Shown: positions 1-5,832 of the stretch, one piece after another | How positions within the stretch are numbered: the first letter of the stretch is position 1 | Layout: the number at the start of each line of letters is the position of its first letter | From: Candidatus Moranbacteria bacterium UBA4824 | GTDB lineage: Bacteria > Patescibacteriota > Minisyncoccia > Moranbacterales > UBA2206 | Reading direction: 5' to 3' | NCBI GenBank assembly: GCA_002400405.1 | Contig: DHFM01000042.1 | Coordinates: forward strand, 4,563 to 23,870 | Length of the DNA stretch: 19,308 bases | Notes under the pieces: generated by a model | Seen by the model: the letters and a program-made list of their open reading frames with translations, nothing else | The model's database searches: none | What the model was told of the DNA's origin: nothing | Program-made: the position numbers and the translations under genes

Positions 1-2
1 AT

Positions 3-257
3 AACCCCAATAAGTTGATTCTAAGAGAAGAGATTGAGAAAAATGAGAACACAATCATAGGGAAAGGCTTTCATCACATACTGAATGACCTTGGATTCAG
101 AAATGAATTACGCAAATTATTTTTTGAAGTTTCGAAGGATGCTGTAAAATTTAGAAATTTCATTCCTAAAAAAAGAATGGCAGAATTTGGGATAGATTTA
201 GATAAACTTACTATAAATATTAAACAATTAAAATCGTCTAAAAGTAAGAAACATTAA
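3..257 (+). CDS. C-terminal end of an unrecognised protein (partial)
   Basis: The frame is open from the left edge of the window, so this is probably the last 85 or so codons of a longer gene rather than a short gene starting at the TTG at position 15. The visible part is charged and lysine-rich, ends in a basic tail (SKSKKH), and has no cysteines or membrane segment. I do not recognise the family. A strong intrinsic terminator follows at 326-353, which supports this as the true 3' end of a transcription unit. It lies on the same side as the recombinase and is probably part of the same integrated element, which is an inference from position only. Confidence 0.5.
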   Translation, partial: NPNKLILREEIEKNENTIIGKGFHHILNDLGFRNELRKLFFEVSKDAVKFRNFIPKKRMAEFGIDLDKLTINIKQLKSSKSKKH

Positions 258-325
258 GAAGTATTAAGAAATACTATTGGATAATTAAGAAGTAGCAAGA
301 TTAAAAGGTAAAATATTTTCACTTG

Positions 326-353
326 AAGTAGGCTAGGTATAGTCTACTTTTTT
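326..353 (+). terminator. Intrinsic terminator after the partial left-edge gene
   Basis: A hairpin made of AAGTAG, a G/T mismatch, CTA, loop GGTA, TAG and CTACTT is followed by a run of T (348-353). It is the textbook rho-independent form on the + strand and separates the left-edge gene from the small genes that follow. Confidence 0.75.
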
Positions 354-369
354 AATTTTCTAAAATTCT

Positions 370-528
370 ATGCAATTGACCGCCAAACAAGTGAATAGCT
401 ACAGACTTCTGCACAAAAAACTTTTTGGCGTGGAAATTAGCAAAGACGAAGCCTATGAACAAGGAATGAATCTAGCTCGTTATTTGGAGTTTCTTCTGAA
501 ACCTCCCGACAACAATGACAACGACTAA
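370..528 (+). CDS. Small 52-aa protein of an integrated element
   Basis: An ATG-to-TAA frame encodes 52 residues, starting MQLTAKQVNSYRLLHKK and ending in an acidic tail (PPDNNDND). It has no stop-free overlap competitor and sits 17 nt upstream of the next gene in the same direction, so it looks like the first gene of the 370-2915 unit. The predicted helical body with alternating hydrophobic residues (YRLLHKKLFGVEI, MNLARYLEFLL) suggests a small DNA-binding or adaptor protein, but no named family is recognised. No Shine-Dalgarno sequence is visible. Similar tiny genes next to recombinases seem familiar from Patescibacteria elements; that is recollection, not a search result. Confidence 0.5.
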   Translation: MQLTAKQVNSYRLLHKKLFGVEISKDEAYEQGMNLARYLEFLLKPPDNNDND

Positions 529-545
529 TTATTAAATTTAAAAAA

Positions 546-851
546 ATGAAAGAAACAACCCAAGAAGAAGTAATTGAAAATCTTGAAAAATGTCCGCATT
601 TTGAAAGATGTTCGCAAAATCTCTGTCCTCTTGATTTAGAACTTTCCTTGCGAGTTGGAGCTACTCGAGACGAGTGCCGTTATATGCGAAGCCCAAGGAT
701 AGTAAAAATCAAAGGGCGAGAATTTGTATCAGGAGGCACTGTTGCACCAGATGCTGTCCTAAATTTTACGCCTAGAGAGAATTCAGACCGACTAAATAAG
801 TCGTCAAAAGAAAAATTGGAGAAATTTAATAAATTAAAACTAAAAAAATGA
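546..851 (+). CDS. Small Cys-rich protein, element-associated, unknown function
   Basis: This 101-residue protein carries a Cys cluster near the N-terminus, CPHFERCSQNLCPLD (residues 16-30), and one further Cys at about residue 44 (DECRYM). That gives CX5CX4C plus a distal Cys, which could bind zinc or an iron-sulfur cluster; the arrangement is seen, the metal is inferred. The C-terminal third is strongly basic (KSSKEKLEKFNKLKLKK), compatible with nucleic-acid contact. Its stop overlaps the start of the next gene in an ATGA (848-851), so the two are translationally coupled. No family name can be given. Confidence 0.6.
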   Translation: MKETTQEEVIENLEKCPHFERCSQNLCPLDLELSLRVGATRDECRYMRSPRIVKIKGREFVSGGTVAPDAVLNFTPRENSDRLNKSSKEKLEKFNKLKLKK

Positions 852-1180
852 AAATAAACTTTACGGAGATGGAGGTTAGAATTAAGAAGCTTGCGGACAA
901 AACTAAACATCCTAACTTGCTTGCCTATGCCACGATAATTTTTCGAAGTGGCACGGGAGATTATCTTTCAATTACGGGCTTCACTGTTTGGAAGAGTAAA
1001 TTTGAAAATGGTGGACTGAATGTTGAAGAGCCTGGCAAACGAGGTTTTAAATATGTCTTAGCTGAAAAAGCTTTCGAAGAAAAATTGAAGAGAGAGATAC
1101 TAGCAAAATATGAGTATGCAGAAATTCCAATAGTAAAAGAAAGTTCAAGCGATGAAATAAACGTTGATAATATTTTCTGA
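848..1180 (+). CDS. SpoVG-like small protein
   Basis: The 110-residue product starts with an ATG that overlaps the previous stop (ATGA). The layout resembles SpoVG: an N-terminal strand (MEVRIKKLADKT), a hydrophobic strand (LLAYATIIF), a GFTVWKSKF segment followed by GLNVEEPGKRG where SpoVG has its GLFVAMPSKR motif, and a C-terminal helix (EEKLKREILAKYEY). SpoVG proteins are small nucleic-acid-binding regulators. The match here is by motif order only and residues differ widely, so the family call is tentative. The acidic tail (SSSDEINVDNIF) is not part of that fold. The gene probably belongs to one operon with its upstream neighbour. Confidence 0.45.
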   Translation: MKINFTEMEVRIKKLADKTKHPNLLAYATIIFRSGTGDYLSITGFTVWKSKFENGGLNVEEPGKRGFKYVLAEKAFEEKLKREILAKYEYAEIPIVKESSSDEINVDNIF

Positions 1181-1199
1181 TTCGTTCGCCTACATTCCT

Positions 1200-1301
1200 T
1201 ATAGTTAATTACTAGATATAAACTATAGTCTTATTTCTATCTAAATGTAAAAGAAATAAACTAAATTGCTAAACTGGAACTAGTAGATACACTAAGCAAT
1301 T
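1200..1301 (+). promoter_or_regulatory. Inverted repeats upstream of the recombinase
   Basis: The 124-nt gap before the recombinase holds three short inverted repeats in a row: TATAGTT/AACTATA (1200-1206 and 1221-1227), TTATTTCT/AGAAATAA (1231-1238 and 1252-1259) and AATTGCT/AGCAATT (1264-1270 and 1295-1301). The last ends 3 nt before the ATG. They could be operators or recombinase-binding sites. No convincing -35/-10 pair was found. In such AT-rich DNA some of these could be chance. Confidence 0.3.
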
Positions 1302-1304
1302 CTT

Positions 1305-2915
1305 ATGAATAATAAAACAAATGACGGAGGAATTAAATATTTTGTCTATATCCGTAAAAGTAGCGACAGGGATGATGCACAGACCTTGAGCTTGAAAGCC
1401 CAAAGACGAGAATTAAAAAGTTTTACAGAAAAGCACAATTTGAAAATCGTGGCTACTTTTGAGGAGTCCGCATCCGCCTATAAAACTGGGCGACCAAAGT
1501 TTAACAGAATGCTGGAAGAAATCGAAAAGGGAAAAGCTAACGCTATTCTTGTTTATCATCTTACTCGAATTGCCCGAAACAGCTTTGACGGCGGGAGGGT
1601 AATTTATATGATGGACGAGAATATTATCAAGGAAATTAGGACACCAGAAAAAATTTGGGATTCAAGAAGTGATGATAAGTTTATGATGCAAATTCATTTT
1701 GCAATGGCAAAAAAATCTTCCGATGACACCAGTCAATTTGTCAAAAGAGATATTCAAAGCAAAATTCTCAAAGGCGAATATCCAGTCTCCGCCCCTATCG
1801 GATATTTAAATTTAGATGAGTTTGGAAGAATAGCTGGAAAACGTTTTGATAATAAAAAACAAGAACTTATAGAAATCAATATTAAAACAGAAAAAAGAAA
1901 TCCGAAGAGAATTGAACAAGACCCAATTTTAGCTCCGATAATCAGAGAATTATTTCAACTATATGCCAGTGAAAAATATTCACTGGATAACTTACGCTAT
2001 AAATCGTTGGAACTTGGGATTAAGGGAGTGAGAAACGACAACCAACTTACGAAGTCAACTTTAGTTAGAATGCTAACCAACCCTATCTATTATGGGGCGA
2101 TACCTTGGAAAGGAAGCGTCCACGAACCAAGCGAATTTCCCGAAAAAAACAGGCACATTCCAATTATTGATAAAAAACTTTTTTCAGATGTTCAGTTAAT
2201 ACTAAGCAATAAATCCAGACCACGAAAACAAGTCCACAATTTCGAATACACAGGGCTTATGCGATGTGGTGAATGTGGCTCAATGATAACAGCTGAAACT
2301 AAAAAAGAATTTATTTATTACCGATGCACCAAAAAGAAAGGCAACTGCTCCCAAAGATACCTGCGAGAAGATGAGTTGGAAAAACAATTTTATAATAATA
2401 TGCTCCAATATCTTATTCCTCAAGAATTTATACAATGGGCTTTGGAAGTTTTGAACAATAACAATGCCGATGAGGACAAAAAGCGAAAAGCTATTTTACT
2501 CCAACAAAGAAACCAACTCACTCACATTGAACAACAACTCGGAAATCTTCTCAAGCTTAAAATTTCGCCCAGCAATATGAATAGTGAGCTTATTTCGGAA
2601 GAGGAGTATATAACTCAAAAAGGCATACTGCTGTCTGAAAAAAAGACCATAAAAGAAAAACTTTCTGATATTGAACAGAATATGAATAATTGGCTCGAAC
2701 AATGCGAGCAATTCTTTGATTTAGCTGTAAATTGCGAAAAAAAATGGCATCAAAATAAATCTGGCAACAGAAAAGGCATTTTTGCTTTTATGTTTGGCTC
2801 GAACACCATCCTAATAGACCAGAAAGTCCTTTTTAAAGCCAAAAAGCCGTTATTTAAAACGGCTCTTTTAGCTAAATCGTCTAATTGGCGGGGACGGCCG
2901 GACTCGAACCGGTGA
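1305..2915 (+). CDS. Large serine recombinase (site-specific integrase)
   Basis: The 536-residue protein has the three parts of large serine recombinases. The N-terminal resolvase-type catalytic domain (about residues 10-150) contains YIRKSSDRDDAQ with the likely nucleophile at S19 or S20, and LTRIARNSFDGGR where the family has its active-site arginines. The recombinase domain follows (about 165-300; KGEYPVSAPIGYLN, LTNPIYYGAIPWKG). A zinc ribbon holds C321, C324, C341 and C348, and a long coiled-coil region (about 375-465) follows. The last residues (WRGRPDSNR) and the TGA stop come from the antisense strand of tRNA-Asp, and a hairpin terminator lies inside the frame at 2841-2869. This is the sign of integration at the tRNA 3' end. 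The family's usual length is about 450-650 residues, so it looks intact. Confidence 0.9.
   Translation: MNNKTNDGGIKYFVYIRKSSDRDDAQTLSLKAQRRELKSFTEKHNLKIVATFEESASAYKTGRPKFNRMLEEIEKGKANAILVYHLTRIARNSFDGGRVIYMMDENIIKEIRTPEKIWDSRSDDKFMMQIHFAMAKKSSDDTSQFVKRDIQSKILKGEYPVSAPIGYLNLDEFGRIAGKRFDNKKQELIEINIKTEKRNPKRIEQDPILAPIIRELFQLYASEKYSLDNLRYKSLELGIKGVRNDNQLTKSTLVRMLTNPIYYGAIPWKGSVHEPSEFPEKNRHIPIIDKKLFSDVQLILSNKSRPRKQVHNFEYTGLMRCGECGSMITAETKKEFIYYRCTKKKGNCSQRYLREDELEKQFYNNMLQYLIPQEFIQWALEVLNNNNADEDKKRKAILLQQRNQLTHIEQQLGNLLKLKISPSNMNSELISEEEYITQKGILLSEKKTIKEKLSDIEQNMNNWLEQCEQFFDLAVNCEKKWHQNKSGNRKGIFAFMFGSNTILIDQKVLFKAKKPLFKTALLAKSSNWRGRPDSNR
2841..2869 (-). terminator. Terminator of the tRNA operon, inside the recombinase 3' end
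   Basis: On the minus strand AGCCGTT, loop TTAAAT, AACGGCT is followed by TTTTT, just downstream of the tRNA-Asp 3' end. On the plus strand the same hairpin is followed by CTTTT, so it could act both ways. It sits about 45 nt before the recombinase stop codon. Confidence 0.65.
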
Positions 2916-2962
2916 CCTACTGCGTGACAGGCAGTCGCTCTAACCAACTGAGCTACGCCCCC
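2886..2962 (-). tRNA. tRNA-Asp (GTC)
   Basis: The minus strand folds as a full cloverleaf: acceptor GGGGGCG pairs with CGTCCCC (one G-T), the D arm is GCTC/GAGC, the anticodon stem is ACTGC/GCAGT with loop CTGTCAC, which gives anticodon GTC, and the T arm is ACCGG/CCGGC-type with TTCGAGT. Discriminator G73 is the expected aspartate identity base. CCA (2886-2888) is encoded, unlike the other two tRNAs here. Its 3' 30 nt overlap the end of the recombinase frame on the other strand, which marks it as the probable attachment site of the element to the left. Confidence 0.95.
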
Positions 2963-3002
2963 GTATGAATATTTTATTTCAAACTATCACCTCTCTTGCT
3001 AT

Positions 3003-3058
3003 GCTCTAACCTCCGCCCTAGGCGGATGCGCCTTGGGCGCAAACTGAGCTACGCCCCC
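3003..3058 (-). pseudogene. Broken tRNA copy (5' part only) with an insert
   Basis: Reading the minus strand from 3058, GGGGGCGTAGCTCAGTT is identical to the start of tRNA-Asp. A 30-bp palindromic insert (3041-3012) follows, and then GGTTAGAGC (3011-3003) resumes exactly where the tRNA D-loop would continue. After this the sequence (ATAGCAAGAGAGGTG) no longer folds as a tRNA, so the anticodon arm, T arm and 3' end are missing. It lies between tRNA-Met and tRNA-Asp in the same transcript and would be cut out during processing or stay as spacer. Confidence 0.75.
3012..3041. repeat. 30-bp double palindrome inserted in a tRNA D-loop
   Basis: Two 15-bp hairpins lie back to back: TCCGCC-CTA-GGCGGA and TGCGCC-TTG-GGCGCA, both with perfect 6-bp stems and 3-nt loops. 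Removing exactly these 30 bp restores CAGTTGGTTAGAGC of a normal D arm, so no bases were lost or duplicated at the insertion point. Confidence 0.75.
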
Positions 3059-3073
3059 ATTTTTAAATTTTTG

Positions 3074-3147
3074 TAGCAGGGGAGAGATTCGAACTCTCGA
3101 CCTCAGCGTTATGAGTGCTGTGCTCTAACCAACTGAGCTACCCTGCC
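3074..3147 (-). tRNA. tRNA-Met (CAT), elongator type
   Basis: The cloverleaf reads GGCAGGG (acceptor, with G1-T72 wobble) TA GCTC AGTTGGTTA GAGC A, anticodon stem CAGCA/CGCTG (A31-C39 does not pair) around loop CTCATAA, T arm GAGAG TTCGAAT CTCTC, and discriminator A73. Anticodon CAT and strong likeness to the bacterial elongator tRNA-Met support the call. A tRNA-Ile2 with a lysidine-modified CAT anticodon is the alternative and cannot be excluded from sequence alone. CCA is not encoded (CAA follows). Confidence 0.88.
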
Positions 3148-3174
3148 AACATAACAAAAGCCTAATAAATTTTG

Positions 3175-3248
3175 TTGCGGGGGTTGGATTCGAACCAACG
3201 ACCTGGTGGTTATGAGCCACCCGAGCTACCAGACTGCTCTACCCCGCT
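3175..3248 (-). tRNA. Initiator tRNA-fMet (CAT)
   Basis: The minus strand matches the bacterial initiator pattern: a mismatched first acceptor pair (A1 opposite A72), GCGGGG/CCCCGC acceptor stem, TAGAGCAGTCTGGTAGCTCG D region, loop CTCATAA with anticodon CAT, GTTGG TTCGAAT CCAAC T arm, and discriminator A73. The anticodon stem is GGTGG/CCACC, so the usual three consecutive G-C pairs are interrupted by a T-A pair at 29-41. CCA is not encoded (CAA follows). It is the first gene of the tRNA operon, 22 nt or so after the predicted start of transcription. Confidence 0.93.
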
Positions 3249-3276
3249 ATATATTTGAAATAAAACACTATAAGTC

Positions 3277-3305
3277 ATTCTAACTAGATACAGACCGCCT
3301 GTCAA
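3277..3305 (-). promoter_or_regulatory. Sigma-70-type promoter of the tRNA operon
   Basis: On the minus strand TTGACA (3305-3300) is followed by a 17-nt spacer and TAGAAT (3282-3277). The -35 box is perfect and the -10 box has five of six consensus bases. It faces the fMet-Met-Asp tRNA genes and starts only 9 nt after the stop of the preceding gene. Confidence 0.88.
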
Positions 3306-3313
3306 CCGTTTCC

Positions 3314-3847
3314 TCACAACACATCAAAATATTTCAAGAAATTCTCAAAATATCCAATTGTCTCTTCAGCTTGTTCTTTAGCTAATTTAAAATCTTCCTC
3401 CAGAATAATTTGATTGCGAATTTCGTGAGCTTTTTTTAGTTCTTCAATATTTTCAATTTCTCCAGTATTAATTTTAGCTAAGCGTTCACCCATATTTTCT
3501 CCAGCAAAACCCATTCTTTCTATTAAATCATCCACAATTTCATCGGCGGAAATGATTGCAATCTTCCAATCATCTTCCTTTTCACTTTTGATTTTTTCTC
3601 TTATACCCTTCCATTTTTTGCGTAATTTTCCTTTTCTATTTATCAACTCAGGCGGGATATTCATACCCAAAGCTGTTTCTCGAAAATCACCACTTAATTC
3701 GCGCTGGATAAGCATTAGTATAATATCAGCAAAAACTACTACTGTATAAATTCCTAAAATAAATTTTACAATAGAAAAGAAAGTTGAATTATAAAAAGCA
3801 ACGATATCCACTCCACTGTTATTTAAGATATTTATTAAATTTTCCAT
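3314..3847 (-). CDS. One-TM protein of unknown function downstream of gatA
   Basis: The 177-residue product has one membrane segment near the N-terminus (about residues 23-47, FFSIVKFILGIYTVVVFADIILML), followed by a charged soluble part. That part includes a basic stretch (NRKGKLRKKWKGIREKIKSEKED, about 90-112) and a long acidic helical region to the C-terminus. Topology with a cytoplasmic C-terminal domain is inferred from the positive-inside rule. The gene starts 24 nt after gatA ends and is probably read from the same transcript; the tRNA promoter lies just past its stop. I do not recognise the family and the context does not give a function. Confidence 0.75.
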   Translation of the reverse strand: MENLINILNNSGVDIVAFYNSTFFSIVKFILGIYTVVVFADIILMLIQRELSGDFRETALGMNIPPELINRKGKLRKKWKGIREKIKSEKEDDWKIAIISADEIVDDLIERMGFAGENMGERLAKINTGEIENIEELKKAHEIRNQIILEEDFKLAKEQAEETIGYFENFLKYFDVL

Positions 3848-3871
3848 ATTATTTTTCTTTCAGAAAAATTA

Positions 3872-5329
3872 CTACATAGGGTGAATTTCAAAAGCATGCG
3901 CCGTATTTAGCAAATTCTCTTCATCAAACCATTTGCCCATTAGTTGAAAACCAACCGGAAGTTGTTTGCCATCGACTTCCACATTTCCTCCTGGAACTGA
4001 GATAGCAGGAACACCCACGATATTGGCAGTAATAGTGAAAATATCTTCCAAATACATCTGCAACGGGTCATTAGTGTTTTCTCCAATCTTGAAAGCGGGA
4101 GTGGGTGCAGTGGGAGTCAAAATCAAATCTACTTTCTCGAAAGCTTTTTCAAAATCCTGTTTGATCAGCGTGCGGACTTTTTGCGCGCGAAGATAATAGG
4201 CGTCGTAATAGCCAGAAGAAAGCGCATAAGTGCCCAGCATTATCCGTCGTTTCACTTCCGCACCAAGTTCATAGGCCCGAGTGTCTAAATATGTTTCTAG
4301 CAAATTTTTTGGTAGTCCTTCCGGATTATAGTTAGAATTTTTTCTGTCATCGGCTCGCATACCATATTTTATCCCGTCAAATCTTGCTAAATTGGAACTC
4401 ACTTCGCAGGGTTGAATTATATAATAGGTCGGCAAGGCATATTTGGCATTTGGAAGTTCTATTTCCAAAATTTCTGCGCCCAATTTTTCATATTTCTCAA
4501 TCACACTTTCCATAACTTTTTTTACTCCTGCATCCAGCCCCTCCAAATAGCCCTTCACAATTCCAATTTTTTTTCCCTTAATTTCACCTGTCAGATAGTC
4601 TTCATATTTCTTGCCAAAATTTGATGCCGAGGTGGCATCCATTTCGTCATGATCGGAAATTATCGACAAAATTATCGCCGCGTCTTCTGCTGTTTTTGTC
4701 ATTGGACCAATCTGATCAAAGCTCGAAGCCATAGCCATCAAACCACTTCTCGACACTCGTCCATAAGTGGGCTTGAGTCCAATCATTCCGCAAAAAGAGG
4801 CTGGCTGACGAATTGATCCACCAGTATCGCTACCAAGTGCCCAAACTGCCATATCAGAAGCCACGACTACAGCTGATCCGCCAGACGAACCACCAGGAAC
4901 TCTTTTTTCATCATGCGGATTTTTTGTGGCGCCATAAGCACTGTTTTCCGTGGATGATCCCATCGCAAATTCATCACAGTTTGTTTTGCCCAAAATTATC
5001 GCTCCAGCTTCTCTCAACTTTTCCACCACCGTAGCATCATATGGTGCAATATAATTATCCAAAATTTTTGAGCCGGCTGTAGCTCTGATATTCTCAATAC
5101 AAATATTATCCTTGATCGCTCCGGGAATTCCCTCTATGATTCCAATTTCTTCCCCTCGCGAAATTTTTTCATCCACTTTTTTCGCTTGCTCCAAAGCTAG
5201 TTCTTTTGTCAAAGTTAAATAAGCATGCAGATCAGCATCCTTTTGCGAAATCATGTCGAAATACTGCTGGGTCAATTGAACCGAGGTAATTTCTCCAGAT
5301 ATTAATTTTTCGTGTAATTCTTTGATCAT
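3872..5329 (-). CDS. gatA: Glutamyl-tRNA(Gln)/Asp-tRNA(Asn) amidotransferase subunit A
   Basis: GatA frees ammonia from glutamine, which GatB uses to convert misacylated Glu-tRNA(Gln) or Asp-tRNA(Asn) to the correct aminoacyl-tRNA. The 485-residue length is typical. The amidase signature is complete: catalytic lysine K73 in GAIKDN, cis-serine S148 in VPGGSSGGSA, and nucleophile S172 in SDTGGSIRQPA; the 24-residue serine spacing matches the characterised enzymes. Further matches include KPTYGRVSRSG and DLILTPTAPTPAF. It lies downstream of gatC, separated by an AT-rich inverted repeat of about 115 nt, and upstream of a small membrane protein gene. gatB is not in the window. No Shine-Dalgarno sequence is evident before the ATG. 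Confidence 0.97.
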   Translation of the reverse strand: MIKELHEKLISGEITSVQLTQQYFDMISQKDADLHAYLTLTKELALEQAKKVDEKISRGEEIGIIEGIPGAIKDNICIENIRATAGSKILDNYIAPYDATVVEKLREAGAIILGKTNCDEFAMGSSTENSAYGATKNPHDEKRVPGGSSGGSAVVVASDMAVWALGSDTGGSIRQPASFCGMIGLKPTYGRVSRSGLMAMASSFDQIGPMTKTAEDAAIILSIISDHDEMDATSASNFGKKYEDYLTGEIKGKKIGIVKGYLEGLDAGVKKVMESVIEKYEKLGAEILEIELPNAKYALPTYYIIQPCEVSSNLARFDGIKYGMRADDRKNSNYNPEGLPKNLLETYLDTRAYELGAEVKRRIMLGTYALSSGYYDAYYLRAQKVRTLIKQDFEKAFEKVDLILTPTAPTPAFKIGENTNDPLQMYLEDIFTITANIVGVPAISVPGGNVEVDGKQLPVGFQLMGKWFDEENLLNTAHAFEIHPM

Positions 5330-5336
5330 TTAATGA

Positions 5337-5453
5337 AATTTTATAATTTTTAATTTTGTAATTTTTAAATAAACTCTAATTTTTAATGTTTAAAAATTTA
5401 GATTTGAGATTTATTTATAAAATTAAAAATTCAAAAATTAAAAATTATAATAC
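5337..5453. repeat. AT-rich imperfect inverted repeat between gatC and gatA
   Basis: The spacer begins TTATAATTTTTAATTTT (about 5340) and ends in its near reverse complement AAAATTAAAAATTATAA (about 5435-5451), with the arms continuing inward for about 40 nt with mismatches. The right arm runs into the last codons of gatC. Its words resemble the AT-rich repeats near the pilin genes. It could form a long weak hairpin between the two cistrons. Confidence 0.4.
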
Positions 5454-5726
5454 TGACTTCACCTTATCATATCCATTTTTCTCTTCTGGAAATAGTTTCT
5501 TGATTCCATCTATATTTTCAAATTCCCTAAATTTATCTTCTCTATATTTATTTTCCAATCCTGTGATATGTGCCGTCGGCTCAACGCCAGAAACATCCAC
5601 TTCTTTGAGTTGTTCGACAAAATCCAAAATAGACGACAAGTCTTTAGAAAACTTTTCGATTTCTTTTTCACTCATCCCAATTCTCGCCAAACCGGCAATG
5701 TGTTTTACTTCGTCTTTTGAAATCAT
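5445..5726 (-). CDS. gatC: Glutamyl-tRNA(Gln)/Asp-tRNA(Asn) amidotransferase subunit C
   Basis: The 93-residue product has the normal GatC length and pattern: the N-terminal helix ISKDEVKHIAGLARIGMSEKEIEKFSKDLSSILDF-type segment (residues 2-36), the VEPTAHIT motif (49-56), and a C-terminal stretch ending near FPEEKNGYDKVKSVL. GatC is the small scaffold that wraps around GatA and GatB in the GatCAB complex. It is the first gene of the gatC-gatA unit. Upstream, between it and ligA, lies an unusual set of interleaved inverted repeats (5746-5830). A TAAGAT box sits 6 nt before the ATG, but no good -35 box accompanies it, so a promoter there is only possible. Confidence 0.95.
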   Translation of the reverse strand: MISKDEVKHIAGLARIGMSEKEIEKFSKDLSSILDFVEQLKEVDVSGVEPTAHITGLENKYREDKFREFENIDGIKKLFPEEKNGYDKVKSVL

Positions 5727-5745
5727 GTTTTTATCTTAACTCTTA

Positions 5746-5830
5746 TTTACGAAAATACTAATCTAGCTAAATTACGAATTAAAAAAATTAATAAGGATTA
5801 GTACTTTCGCTTAATTCGTACTTTCGTAAA
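5746..5830. repeat. Interleaved inverted repeats between ligA and gatC
   Basis: Three pairs of inverted segments are visible: TTTACGAAA (5746-5754) with TTTCGTAAA (5822-5830), ACTAATC (5757-5763) with GATTAGT (5796-5802), and TTACGAATTAA (5772-5782) with TTAATTCGTA (5811-5820). The outer pair encloses the other two, and the inner two pairs alternate, so they cannot all form nested hairpins at once. Confidence 0.55.
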
Positions 5831-5832
5831 TA

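Noticed and set aside
1..2885. TGA read as glycine, as in some Patescibacteria
   Set aside because: Several genes end naturally at TGA (for example 849-851 and 1178-1180), and no conserved domain requires read-through.
2966..3264. A 12-bp inverted repeat (TTTTATTTCAAA and TTTGAAATAAAA) flanking the tRNA cluster
   Set aside because: It is short, AT-only apart from one base, and no further similarity extends it, so chance is likely in this composition.
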